DNA of 64,000 bases from Deltaproteobacteria bacterium (GCA_005879535.1 VBKI01000052.1:1-64000); one strand, 5' to 3'; shown: positions 1-7,696, counted from the first letter of the stretch. Numbers and translations are program-made. The notes: generated from the letters alone by a model not told the origin.

Positions 1-104
1 GCCTGCTGCACGCGCTCCAGGACAATGTGGCGAAGTACGAGGCGCAGTTCGGGAAGATCGACGTTTCCGGCGCGCTGCCTCCGACGCTCGGCATGCCCCA
101 CTGA
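1..104 (+). CDS. C-terminal end of a small protein, DUF3467-like (partial)
   Basis: Only the last 33 codons are in the window, ending at a TGA at 102-104. The visible tail has the pattern LLHALQDNVAKYEAQFGKI. It resembles the end of DUF3467 proteins, small bacterial proteins of about 100 residues with no assigned role, which close with an amphipathic helix rich in Leu, Gln and Tyr. The assignment rests on this short stretch, so it is tentative; the start and the upstream context lie outside the window. Confidence 0.45.
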   Translation, partial: LLHALQDNVAKYEAQFGKIDVSGALPPTLGMPH

Positions 105-206
105 GCAACGGAGTTTTATTTTCTCTCCGCCCGGAACGGGACAGGGGTCCGGTTCTGGGACGCCGAGTCCGGGACTCCGCCTGTGGCCTTCCGAGCGATG
201 CGGAGC

Positions 207-222
207 TGGCACGCGATCTGCT
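207..222 (+). promoter_or_regulatory. Candidate sigma54 (-24/-12) promoter
   Basis: The bases TGGCACGCGATCTGCT match the sigma54 consensus TGGCACG-N4-TTGCW with one mismatch, and the invariant GG and GC are separated by exactly ten bases. The site lies 45 bases upstream of the start codon of the small gene at 267. A perfect 13-base palindrome, GAGTCCGGGACTC, lies at 165-177 and could bind an activator. The match is seen; promoter function is inferred. Confidence 0.45.
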
Positions 223-266
223 CTCTGCCATTGCGAGCGCACATCGAGGCGCGCAAGGGAGAGCAG

Positions 267-515
267 ATGGAGAACCAGCAGCAGTCGGGGAGCGGCGGGA
301 ACGGGCGCAAGCCCTGGGCGGCATACAACATCGTGGAGAGGAGCGGCCGGCAGTTCTGGAACCGCGTAGGGAGCGCGTTCCACAACCACGACGGATCGAT
401 GAACATCTACCTGGACGCGCTGCCGCGCGATGGGAAGATCCAGATCCGCGAGTACGACCGCGACCGAGACAAGGAGCGCGGAGGCGCGCTGGCTGAAGAG
501 GCGATCGAGGCCTAG
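267..515 (+). CDS. Small conserved hypothetical protein (82 aa)
   Basis: An ATG at 267 follows a purine-rich ribosome binding site (AAGGGAGAG) and gives an 82-residue soluble, charged protein. I chose it over the upstream in-frame start at 183 because the extra N-terminus is low quality and lacks a ribosome site. The core reads like small one-domain proteins of delta-type bacteria: Trp-rich N-terminus, then a repeated 'GSAF.NHDGS..IYLDALP..GKIQIRE' pattern (RVGSAFHNHDGSMNIYLDAL), which suggests a small beta-sheet domain. The function is unknown. It ends in an acidic tail (LAEEAIEA). A sigma54-type site lies upstream, so it may be conditionally expressed. Confidence 0.7.
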   Translation: MENQQQSGSGGNGRKPWAAYNIVERSGRQFWNRVGSAFHNHDGSMNIYLDALPRDGKIQIREYDRDRDKERGGALAEEAIEA

Positions 516-521
516 GCGCCG

Positions 522-875
522 ATGCTCCCCGGACTGCTGGCAGCGCTCCTCTGCGCCGCGACGGAGCCGCTGCCGTTGCCGTCTTCGGACGGCGGCGCGG
601 CCGCAGCCCAGGCGTCCAAGGCGCCACGCAAGAAACCGGGAAAGGCGGCGCTCACCGGCGTCCTCAACGTGAACCGCGCAACCGAGGCGGAGTTGCGGCT
701 TCTTCCGGGTATCGGGAAACGGCGGGCAGAGCTGATCGTCGCCCGCCGGCAGAAGAAGCCGTTCGCGACGGTCGACGAGGTGGGCCGCATCAAAGGCATG
801 CGCGCGTTGGTGCAGCGGCTGCGATCGCGCCTCACCCTACAGGGGGACACGACCTTGCGTCCGCTCCGCCCTTGA
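522..875 (+). CDS. ComEA-like helix-hairpin-helix protein
   Basis: This 117-residue protein starts with a short hydrophobic leader (MLPGLLAALLCAATEP), so it is probably exported. A Pro/Lys/Ala-rich linker follows, then a tandem helix-hairpin-helix domain from about residue 45: LNVNRATEAELRLLPGIGKR and a second hairpin around VDEVGRIKGM. The Gly-Ile-Gly hairpin is the DNA-backbone contact of ComEA, the periplasmic DNA receptor in natural transformation. No other competence genes are nearby, so a role in DNA uptake is inferred from the fold only; a general periplasmic DNA-binding role is equally possible. It starts six bases after the stop of the preceding small gene. Confidence 0.8.
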   Translation: MLPGLLAALLCAATEPLPLPSSDGGAAAAQASKAPRKKPGKAALTGVLNVNRATEAELRLLPGIGKRRAELIVARRQKKPFATVDEVGRIKGMRALVQRLRSRLTLQGDTTLRPLRP

Positions 876-900
876 CCTCGCTGGAGCGAGGGAGTAATCG
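872..900 (+). promoter_or_regulatory. Putative sigma70-type promoter of the B12 operon, with a palindrome in the spacer
   Basis: TTGACC at 872-877 is a strong -35 element overlapping the end of the ComEA-like gene. AT-rich bases AGTAAT/TAATCG at 893-900 lie 15-17 bases downstream and could be the -10. Transcription would then begin just before the riboswitch. The spacer contains the palindrome CCTCGCTGGAGCGAGG (876-891), which could be an operator or a weak hairpin for the upstream gene. Confidence 0.4.
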
Positions 901-917
901 GCGCACGACATCGAAGT

Positions 918-1106
918 CCGCCGCCGTGGCGCCTCCGCAGCTTGGAGGCCTCGAGGGAAGCCGGTTGAAAGCCGGCGCGGTCCCGCCACTGTAGCCGGGC
1001 AGCCAGTCCCATGAAGCCACTCGCGCCATGAAGCGGGGAAGGCGGGACGGCGCGCAGCGCGAGGGCGCTGCAGACCCGGGAGCCAGGAAACCTGCCTGGC
1101 GGCGCA
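918..1106 (+). promoter_or_regulatory. Cobalamin (B12) riboswitch
   Basis: The leader carries the conserved cobalamin aptamer blocks in order: GGGAAGCCGGTTGAAAGCCG near 955, GCCACTGT near 986, and the B12-box region CCGGGAGCCAGGAAACCTGC near 1076-1095. The closing P1 helix can form between GCCGCC (920-925) and GGCGGC (1098-1103). Such riboswitches shut off B12 uptake genes when adenosylcobalamin is plentiful. It sits directly upstream of a TonB-dependent receptor and a BtuFCD transporter, which fixes the substrate of that operon as a corrinoid. Confidence 0.95.
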
Positions 1107-1113
1107 AACAGCG

Positions 1114-1142
1114 CTTTCGCCTCTTCGAGAGAAAGAGGGGAG
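1114..1142 (+). promoter_or_regulatory. Hairpin that can sequester the btuB ribosome binding site
   Basis: CCTCTT (1120-1125) pairs perfectly with AAGAGG (1133-1138), and the downstream arm is part of the purine-rich Shine-Dalgarno stretch just before the GTG at 1146. No run of T follows the hairpin. This favours translational rather than transcriptional control by the riboswitch. The pairing is seen; the mechanism is inferred. Confidence 0.55.
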
Positions 1143-1145
1143 CCC

Positions 1146-3053
1146 GTGCCGCCGTCCCGCACCTCCTGTCGTCGCCTCCTGCCCTTCGCGGTGCTGCTCG
1201 CGACCGTCGCGCGCGCGCAGGAGCCCGGCGAGACCATCGAGGTGGAGGGGAACCGCCCGGAGGCATCGCCTCGCGCGCCCGCGGCGCAGACGACGGCGAT
1301 CGACGTGCGCCAGTACGCAGGCGCGGTGCGGACCGTTTCCGAGTTGCTCGAGGCGGCGCCTGGCGTCACCGTGCATGCCCTTGGCGGTCCCGGCCAGACT
1401 GCGACCTTGTCGCTGCGCGGCGGCACGGCCGACCAGTCGGTGGTGCTGCTCGATGGCATCCCGCTGCAGGGTCCGGGAGGCGGCGCCATCGATCTCGCGA
1501 CGGTGCCCGCCACGTTGCTCGAGCGGATCACCGTCACCCGGGGTGTGGTCGGCGCGCAATTCGGCGCCGGAGCTCTCGGCGGGGTGGTCGAGCTGCAGCC
1601 GACCGTCGCGCATGGCAACAGCAGCCTCGGCGCCCAACTCTCGGCGGGATCGTTCGGAACCATGCAGGCCGCAGCGGACGGGACGGCGGCGCTCAATGAA
1701 GGGAGCGCCGTCGTGGCGGTGCAGGCCGATCGCACTGCAGGCGGATTCGAGTTTGCGCGCCAACTCACGCCGGAGATCCCGAATGCGCCGTATTACGGGT
1801 TCACCCGTCAGAACGACGACTCGAAGCGGCTCTCGGCGATGGCGCGGGTGGCGCAACCGCTGGGAGCAGCGGAGATCGATTTGCTGGTCCAGGGTTCCGC
1901 GGGCGAGCGCGGGCTGCCCGGACCGGCGGCAGCGACCACGAGCCGGTCGCGCGAGCTCGATGCAGGAGGTCTTGCGGGCGTTCGTGTGCGCGGAACCGGC
2001 GACGGCTCCGCGTGGTCGGTCCGGACCTGGGGGCGCCTCGACCGGATCGAGCTGCGCGGGGTGCAGTCATTCGGGGATTGCGACGATGGTTCGCCGGAAT
2101 GTCCACGTCTCGACCAGCGATCGTCGTCCGGCGCGGCGGAAGCAGAGTACGGATTTCTCGCCGCGCGCAGCCACTGGCTCCGCGCTTCGCTACAGGCGCG
2201 AGAGGACCGGGTCCACGGCGGCGACACCGGCTCGCATGATCGCGTCTTGTTGTCCGCCGCGCTCACTGACGACATCGCATCCGGCGGTGGATTTTCCTTT
2301 CACCCTGCCCTCCGCGTCGAGCGCGTCGGCTCCAAGACCGGCGTGAGCCCGGCGGTGACGGCATCGTGGCGTCCCGCGAACAGCGAATCGCTGGAGCTGC
2401 GCGCAGGCTCGGGATTGTCGTTCCGCGCCCCTACGTTCACCGAGCTGTATCTGGAGCGGAACGGCGTCGCCGCGAACCCCGGCTTGCGGCCGGAGCGCGC
2501 GTGGTCCATCGATGCGGGCGGAACCTGGCGCAACGGCGGCGCTGCGATCTCCGCCGGCGTCTTCTGGTCTGCTTACCGCGACCTCATCGTCTACGAGTTC
2601 TACCCCCCCGCGAAAGTGAAACCGTTCAACGTCGGCGGCGCGCGGATTGCCGGAGCCGAGCTGCAAGGCTCGGTGACGCTGCCAGCGGGGTTCCGGATCG
2701 ACGCGGCGTACAGCTTCCTGCACACGGTCAACCTGCGCGAAGGCGACCAGGAGGGGCACAGCCTTTCATATCGCCCCCCGCATCGGGTGTTCGTACGGGG
2801 CGCGCGTCGAGGCGACCGCCTCGAAGGCTACTTCGAAGGCCGCTTCACCTCCGCCATGCCGCGCAATCCGTACGACACGGCGGCGCAGGCGGCCCAGCTC
2901 GTGTTCAACGCCGGTCTCGGGGTCCGTGCCGCGGGCCCGCTCTGGCTCGATTTCGAAGCGAAGAACCTTTTCGACGACCGCACCCTGGAGGACGTCTTTC
3001 AGTATCCACTGCCGGGGTTCTCGATTGCGGTCATCGCGCGCGCCCGCCTCTGA
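1146..3053 (+). CDS. btuB: TonB-dependent cobalamin receptor BtuB
   Basis: This is a 635-residue outer-membrane gated channel that would move vitamin B12 into the periplasm using TonB energy. A cleavable signal peptide ends near residue 24 (ATVARA/QE), and a TonB-box-like ETIEV follows immediately. The plug domain runs from about 40 to 150 (SLRGGTADQSVVLLDGIPLQ, then ERITVTRGVVGAQFGAGALGG), and the rest is a beta-barrel of alternating residues. The GTG at 1146 is the only start that fits the riboswitch leader and signal peptide. The length is normal for BtuB. The cobalamin riboswitch and the downstream btuFCD genes make B12 or another corrinoid the substrate. Confidence 0.93.
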   Translation: MPPSRTSCRRLLPFAVLLATVARAQEPGETIEVEGNRPEASPRAPAAQTTAIDVRQYAGAVRTVSELLEAAPGVTVHALGGPGQTATLSLRGGTADQSVVLLDGIPLQGPGGGAIDLATVPATLLERITVTRGVVGAQFGAGALGGVVELQPTVAHGNSSLGAQLSAGSFGTMQAAADGTAALNEGSAVVAVQADRTAGGFEFARQLTPEIPNAPYYGFTRQNDDSKRLSAMARVAQPLGAAEIDLLVQGSAGERGLPGPAAATTSRSRELDAGGLAGVRVRGTGDGSAWSVRTWGRLDRIELRGVQSFGDCDDGSPECPRLDQRSSSGAAEAEYGFLAARSHWLRASLQAREDRVHGGDTGSHDRVLLSAALTDDIASGGGFSFHPALRVERVGSKTGVSPAVTASWRPANSESLELRAGSGLSFRAPTFTELYLERNGVAANPGLRPERAWSIDAGGTWRNGGAAISAGVFWSAYRDLIVYEFYPPAKVKPFNVGGARIAGAELQGSVTLPAGFRIDAAYSFLHTVNLREGDQEGHSLSYRPPHRVFVRGARRGDRLEGYFEGRFTSAMPRNPYDTAAQAAQLVFNAGLGVRAAGPLWLDFEAKNLFDDRTLEDVFQYPLPGFSIAVIARARL

Positions 3054-3067
3054 CCAAGGAGACCTGC

Positions 3068-4186
3068 ATGAAGCGCATCGTTCCAGTCCTGATCCTCGTC
3101 ACCGCCTGCGGCGGCGCGAACAAGCCTCCTCCGGTGCCGACTATTGCGCTGCCGTCCGGCGACGCCCTCAAGCCCTTCGATCCTGCGCACCCGACGTTCG
3201 CCCACCCAGCGGGTGTCGCTGGATTCGCAGACAAGGTCTATGTCGCGTTGGGAAACAGTGATTCGCCGACCTTCAGGCCTTCCGGGCCCGGCATGCTCGC
3301 CGTCGTCGTCCCGAGCACCGCGAACGTGCCCGTCATCGATTTGGGGGGCAGCACCGGGAAGCAGTGCCTCAGCCCGGGGTTCGTGCGCGCCGCCGGCAAT
3401 TACCTCTACGTCAGCTGCACGGGCGCATTCGGGTCGACCACCGGGGCCGCGATCGTCGAGGTAGATCCTGCAGGGAATGGGTCGGTGAGACGGGCGCTGT
3501 CGATCGGCGTCAATCCGAATGGTGTCGCCGTGGCCGGCAACCGCGTCTGGTACGGTGACACCTCCTCCGATCGAATCTTCCCGGTCGATCTTGCGACGTT
3601 CACTTCCGCCGGCGACCCGATCGCGCTCGGGTGCCCGCAGGGAAGCGACCCGATGAGCGCGTTCCGCTACATCCCCGACGTCGCGCCCATGGGAACGGAC
3701 CTGTACGCGCTCTGCGCCTCCGACATCGGGGGGAAATTGTACCGCGTCGACCCGGGCACAGGCGCCATCAAGTCGCAAGTGTCGGTCGGGCCGATCGCGA
3801 CCGAGCTGACGAGCACCGCCGACGGCCGGATCGCGGTCGTCAACTCCGGCGACAGCACGGTCATGCTCATCACACCGACGAGCACGGGTCTCTCGGCGCA
3901 GGTGGCGCTGACGCTGCCCAATACCCAGAACCTTCAGGACATCCGCGCGCGCGATCATTTCCTCTTCACGGTGGCGTCGCAGACGAATACCGTGCAGAAG
4001 ATCGACCTCACCGCGCAGGGCGGCCCGAAAGTGGTCGCGGAGGCCAACGTGGGCGACGGCGCGAACCCCTGGAACGTCTATCCTCTCGACGACGACCAGG
4101 TCATCGTGAGCAATCTGCTGACCAACAATCTCGTCGCGATCACGAGCACCTGCGGTGCGGGCAAGGTCTGCTGGACGGTGCGCTGA
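3068..4186 (+). CDS. Beta-propeller lipoprotein, BtuG-like, in the B12 operon
   Basis: This 372-residue protein has a lipoprotein signal ending in VTAC, with Cys14 as the likely lipidation site. The mature part reads as YncE/YVTN-type propeller blades, for example GVAVAGNRVWYGDTSSDRIF and ELTSTADGRIAVVNSGDSTV. It lies 14 bases after btuB and its TGA overlaps the btuF ATG, so it is cotranscribed with B12 uptake genes. In Bacteroides, BtuG is a beta-propeller surface lipoprotein encoded beside btuB that captures B12 with very high affinity. Position, lipidation and fold match that role here; direct homology to BtuG is not shown. Alternatively it could scaffold or regulate the receptor. Confidence 0.75.
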   Translation: MKRIVPVLILVTACGGANKPPPVPTIALPSGDALKPFDPAHPTFAHPAGVAGFADKVYVALGNSDSPTFRPSGPGMLAVVVPSTANVPVIDLGGSTGKQCLSPGFVRAAGNYLYVSCTGAFGSTTGAAIVEVDPAGNGSVRRALSIGVNPNGVAVAGNRVWYGDTSSDRIFPVDLATFTSAGDPIALGCPQGSDPMSAFRYIPDVAPMGTDLYALCASDIGGKLYRVDPGTGAIKSQVSVGPIATELTSTADGRIAVVNSGDSTVMLITPTSTGLSAQVALTLPNTQNLQDIRARDHFLFTVASQTNTVQKIDLTAQGGPKVVAEANVGDGANPWNVYPLDDDQVIVSNLLTNNLVAITSTCGAGKVCWTVR

Positions 4187-4980
4187 TGCTGCTTGTTGCC
4201 CTGCTGCTCGCGGCGGGGCCACGGCAGCATCTCGGCCCGCCGGTGCCCGCCGAGGTCCGGCGGGTGGTGACGGTGGCCCCGGCGTTGTCGGAGATCGTGC
4301 TCGCCCTCGGCGCCGGAGAGCGCCTCGCCGGCGTCACGCGCTTCGACGACGACCCGCGCGAGCGCGACCTTCCCCGGATCGGGGGCTACAACGATCCGCA
4401 GCCCGAAGCGGTCCTGGCGGTGAAGCCGGATCTCATCCTGGCGGAGCCCGCGCCGGAGAACAGGGGCCCGGTGGAGACGTTGGCGCGGCTCGGCATCGCG
4501 GTGGAGACGTTTCCCCTCTCCACCGTGGGGCACATCGAGGCCGCCATCTCGGCCATCGCGGGCTTCCTCGGCGTGCCGGAGCGAGGGCTCGCGCTGAACG
4601 CGGACCTCGAGCGCGCCCGGCAGCAGGCGCGGAAGGCCGCAGCGGGACGCAAGAGGACCCGCGCCCTGCTCGTCTTCGGACTCGATCCGCTGGTGGTCGC
4701 CGGTCCCGGCGGATTCGCCGGAGAGTTGCTCGCCGACGCGGGAGGCGAGAATGCCGCGGGAGACAATCCGTTGCCCTTCTTCCGGCTCAGCGCCGAGGCC
4801 GCGGTGCGCGCGGCGCCCGAAGCGATCGTGCTCTGTGGTATCGACGCTCCGCCCGGCCGCTCTCCCATCCCCGGACTGGAGAAGACCCGCGTGACCACGC
4901 TCCGATCGACCGCGCTCCTGCATCCCGGACCGCGCCTCCCGGAGGCGCTCTCCGACCTCGCCGCCGCGCTCCGGAGATGA
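4186..4980 (+). CDS. btuF: Periplasmic cobalamin-binding protein BtuF
   Basis: This 264-residue exported protein begins with a short Sec signal (MLLVALLLAAGP) without a lipobox. It belongs to the TroA/helical-backbone family of substrate-binding proteins that deliver B12 or iron chelates to FecCD-type permeases. Typical family stretches are VVTVAPALSEIVLALGAGER at the N-terminus, KPDLILAEPAPENR, and a C-terminal lobe starting near ALLVFGLDPLVVAGPGGFAG. The ATG at 4186 overlaps the stop of the propeller lipoprotein, and the stop overlaps the btuC ATG. The ABC genes downstream and the riboswitch upstream support cobalamin rather than iron-siderophore as ligand. Confidence 0.88.
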   Translation: MLLVALLLAAGPRQHLGPPVPAEVRRVVTVAPALSEIVLALGAGERLAGVTRFDDDPRERDLPRIGGYNDPQPEAVLAVKPDLILAEPAPENRGPVETLARLGIAVETFPLSTVGHIEAAISAIAGFLGVPERGLALNADLERARQQARKAAAGRKRTRALLVFGLDPLVVAGPGGFAGELLADAGGENAAGDNPLPFFRLSAEAAVRAAPEAIVLCGIDAPPGRSPIPGLEKTRVTTLRSTALLHPGPRLPEALSDLAAALRR

Positions 4981-5999
4981 AGCGCTCGGCGGCCGCGCGC
5001 GCGGCGCTGGCGGTCGCGGTCCTCATCCCCGCGGTGGCCATATCCGCGATCGTCGGGCTCTCGACAGGAGCCGGAGCGCTCTCACTGCGCGATGCCCTCG
5101 CGGGCCGCGAGCCGGATGCGACGGTGCTCTTCCGGCTGCGCGTTCCCCGGGTCATTCTGGCTGCGGAGGTGGGCGCCGCGCTTTCCGTTGCCGGCGTCGC
5201 CCTGCAAGCGCTTTTGCGCAATCCCCTCGCCGACCCCTTCGTCTTCGGCCTCTCCGGTGGCGCGGCCATCGGCACCGCCCTGGTGACGGTGGCCTCCGGC
5301 ACCGCGCTCGGCGTCGCGGCCAGCTCCGCGGCGTCGTTCGTCGGCGTCCTTCCCGCGCAGTTGGCGGCGGTAGCGGGAGCGATGGCCGCCGCGCTGCTCG
5401 TCTTCACGCTCGGGCGCGCGCGCGGCCAGCTCGAGCCTGCCCGGGCGCTGCTGGTGGGCGTCGTCTTCAACTCCTTCGCTTCCGCGCTGGTGCTTTCGGT
5501 GGAAGCGGTCCTCCGGCCCGATCAGATGCAGGCGGTCTCCCTCTGGCTGGCGGGCGCTCTCGGGTACGAGCCGATGCCCCTGCTCACCGGCGCCGCGCTC
5601 GCCCTGGTGGTGCCGGCGCTGGTGCTCGTGGCCCTCGCGGGACGGCTCAATCTGCTCGCGCTGGGCGACGAGGGCGCCGCCGCCCTCGGCGTGGACGTGG
5701 GCCGCACGCGCATTTTGGCCTTCTTCGCCGCGAGCGCAGCCGTGGGCATCGCGGTGGCGTTCACGGGCTTGGTCGGATTCGTCGGCCTGATCGTGCCGCA
5801 CGCCGTCCGCCTGCTCACCGGTCCCGATCACCGGGTGGTGCTTCCTGCCTCCGCGCTTGGGGGAGCGGCCTTCCTGATCCTCGCAGATGCCCTCGCCCGC
5901 GTCCTCTTTCGCGGCCTCGGCGCGGAGCCGCCGGTCGGCGCCGTGACCGCCATCGTCGGAGCGCCGCTCTTCGTCCTCTTGATGCGGAGCCGCCGGTGA
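4977..5999 (+). CDS. btuC: Cobalamin ABC transporter permease BtuC
   Basis: This is a 340-residue FecCD-family inner-membrane permease with about ten hydrophobic segments. The hallmark N-terminal block is present (LRVPRVILAAEVGAALSVAG, then QALLRNPLADPFVFGLSGGA), as is the coupling region LGVDVGRTRI and the C-terminal VGFVGLIVPHAVRLLTGPDH. It pairs as a homodimer with the ATPase encoded next to it. The ATG at 4977 overlaps the btuF stop (ATGA), and its own stop overlaps the GTG of btuD, so BtuF, BtuC and BtuD are translationally coupled. Confidence 0.92.
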   Translation: MKRSAAARAALAVAVLIPAVAISAIVGLSTGAGALSLRDALAGREPDATVLFRLRVPRVILAAEVGAALSVAGVALQALLRNPLADPFVFGLSGGAAIGTALVTVASGTALGVAASSAASFVGVLPAQLAAVAGAMAAALLVFTLGRARGQLEPARALLVGVVFNSFASALVLSVEAVLRPDQMQAVSLWLAGALGYEPMPLLTGAALALVVPALVLVALAGRLNLLALGDEGAAALGVDVGRTRILAFFAASAAVGIAVAFTGLVGFVGLIVPHAVRLLTGPDHRVVLPASALGGAAFLILADALARVLFRGLGAEPPVGAVTAIVGAPLFVLLMRSRR

Positions 6000-6781
6000 C
6001 GTTGCTCGAAGGCCGCGAGCTGCGCTACCGGCATTCCGCAGGGGCCTCGGAGGCGGTCGCGGGGGCCTCGCTCGCCGTGGCGCGCGGTGAGGTGGTCGGC
6101 GTGATCGGGCCCAACGCCGCCGGAAAGAGCACCCTCGCGCGCCTCTGCTGCGGGCTGTTGCCGGCCCAGCACGGCACGCTGCTGCTGCAGGGCGCGCCGC
6201 TGGCCAGGCTCTCGCGCCGCGACCGCGCCCGCCGGGTCGCATTCCTGTCCCAGAATCCGCCGCACGATCTCTCCTTCACCGCCCGCGAGGTTGCCCTGAT
6301 GGGGCGCGCGCCCCACCTCGGCCTCTGGTCCCTGGAGGGACCGCACGATCTGGAGCGCGCGAACGCGGCGCTCGAGGAAGTCGACGCGCTGGATCTCGCC
6401 GATCGTCCGGTCTCCCAGCTTTCGGGCGGAGAGCGCCAGCGCGTCTTTCTCGCCCGCGCGTTCGCGCAGGAGGCGGCGCTGCTGGTGCTGGACGAACCGA
6501 CCGCGGCTCTCGATCTCGCGCACCAGGTCCTGCTGGTGAACGCCCTCCGCCGCAGGGCCCGCGACGGCGGCGGCGCGCTCCTCGTGCTGCACGATCTTGC
6601 GCTCGCCGGCGCCGCCTGCGACCGGCTCGTCTTGATGCACGTCGGCCGGGTGGTGGCGGAGGGCGCGCCCGCCGACGTCTTGCGCCCCGAGGTCCTCGAG
6701 CCCGTCTACGGAACGGAAGTCGAGGTGATGGCAAATCCGGCGACCGGACAGCCGCTGGTCGCTCCGCGCATCTCGCGGTGA
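5996..6781 (+). CDS. btuD: Cobalamin ABC transporter ATPase BtuD
   Basis: This 261-residue ATPase powers the BtuC channel. Visible motifs are Walker A GPNAAGKST (residues 38-46), a Q-loop glutamine in FLSQNPPHDLSF, signature LSGGERQRVFLARAF, Walker B LLVLDEPTAALD and the switch histidine in VLHDLALAG. The C-terminal stretch DVLRPEVLEPVYGTEVEV is usual for the FecE/BtuD/HemV group. It starts with GTG inside a GTGA overlap with btuC. It is the last gene of the B12 operon; the next gene is on the other strand with its stop only three bases away. Confidence 0.92.
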   Translation: MTLLEGRELRYRHSAGASEAVAGASLAVARGEVVGVIGPNAAGKSTLARLCCGLLPAQHGTLLLQGAPLARLSRRDRARRVAFLSQNPPHDLSFTAREVALMGRAPHLGLWSLEGPHDLERANAALEEVDALDLADRPVSQLSGGERQRVFLARAFAQEAALLVLDEPTAALDLAHQVLLVNALRRRARDGGGALLVLHDLALAGAACDRLVLMHVGRVVAEGAPADVLRPEVLEPVYGTEVEVMANPATGQPLVAPRISR

Positions 6782-6784
6782 CGC

Positions 6785-7639
6785 TCACTGCAGATAGATG
6801 GTCAGGCCGCCTTCGAAGAACTGGTCGTAGGGTCCCTCTACGCGCCTGCGCCAGACGACCTGCAGGCCACCCTTCTCGCTCAAGAGACCGATCCCCGCCG
6901 AAAGCCACCACTGCCGCGCCGTCGCATCCCAGGTTGCGCCGCCGCGCAAGGCCATGGCGTCACCGAGCAGCAGTTCCCCGCCCAGCGCCGCCTTGCTCTT
7001 CACGTTGCTCGAGTCGGACAGGTCGGCGCGGTAGTCGACCGACAGGTGCCAGTCCGTGTCGGTTCCCCACGCCATCGCCGCGGTCGCAGTGAGCGGGAAG
7101 AGTGGAATCTTCTCGAGGGACACATTCTGCAGCACGGCCGCCCAGGAGAAGTTCCCCCGACGCGCGAGCAGACCGAAATCCTGCGCCCACTTCTGCACCA
7201 GTCCGTCGGGCGTGTGGAACCGGAGGAACTTCGTCTCGCCTCCGAGAAAGAGATTTTGGCCGACGGCGCCGGAATATCCGAAGCCGACGCTCCATCCCTC
7301 GCCGCGCCCCGACGGTTGTCCGCTGGCCCACCGCGACCACATGAGCCCGGTCGCGACCGGGCTGGAAACCGAATCCACCAGGCTCGCCAGGACCGCCTGG
7401 GCGGGATAGCGGGAGTCGTACAAGCCGTCGAGCTCGAGATGATAGCGGTGCCCCTGCGACAGGCCGGCCGGGTTCACCGAAAGGGCATCGTTGCCGGTCG
7501 CGATCGCCGCGTGCGCCCCGCCCATCGCCGTGGCCCGCGGAGGGTCCACATTGGTGGGCCACGGAGCGCCTGGATCCTGGACGCGATTGTCCGCGAACGC
7601 CGCTCCGGCGCCGAGCAGCAGGGCAAGTACGCAGCGCAT
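6785..7639 (-). CDS. Outer-membrane beta-barrel protein, PorV/FadL-like
   Basis: The 284-residue product has a signal peptide (MRCVLALLLGAGAAFA) and then a block usual at the start of PorV/UPF0164-type barrels: RATAMGGAHAAIATGNDALS followed by VNPAGLS. The rest is alternating beta-strand sequence ending in a strand (FFEGGLTIYLQ). Proteins of this type form outer-membrane barrels used as small pores or as shuttles for exported proteins. No secretion genes are near it, so the cargo is unknown. The gene converges with btuD and is divergent from galU, with a good -10 element (TATATT) at 7648-7653 on its strand. Confidence 0.75.
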   Translation of the reverse strand: MRCVLALLLGAGAAFADNRVQDPGAPWPTNVDPPRATAMGGAHAAIATGNDALSVNPAGLSQGHRYHLELDGLYDSRYPAQAVLASLVDSVSSPVATGLMWSRWASGQPSGRGEGWSVGFGYSGAVGQNLFLGGETKFLRFHTPDGLVQKWAQDFGLLARRGNFSWAAVLQNVSLEKIPLFPLTATAAMAWGTDTDWHLSVDYRADLSDSSNVKSKAALGGELLLGDAMALRGGATWDATARQWWLSAGIGLLSEKGGLQVVWRRRVEGPYDQFFEGGLTIYLQ

Positions 7640-7647
7640 CCGCCCAC

Positions 7648-7686
7648 AATATAGCGGTGGTCTGCGTCAGACCCCTTTGCTACCTT
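7648..7686. promoter_or_regulatory. Divergent promoter region with an inverted repeat
   Basis: Between two divergent genes there is a minus-strand -10 (TATATT, 7653-7648) eight bases before the barrel-protein ATG, and a plus-strand extended -10 (TGC-TACCTT, 7678-7686) ten bases before the galU ATG. Between them lies GGTCTG-CGT-CAGACC (7659-7673), a perfect six-base-arm inverted repeat placed to affect both promoters. The sequence match is clear; regulation is inferred. Confidence 0.4.
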
Positions 7687-7696
7687 GCGCGCCGCG

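Noticed and set aside
512-1856. Minus-strand frames over the riboswitch and the 5' end of btuB
   Set aside because: They cross the cobalamin aptamer and btuB signal peptide and have no recognisable product.
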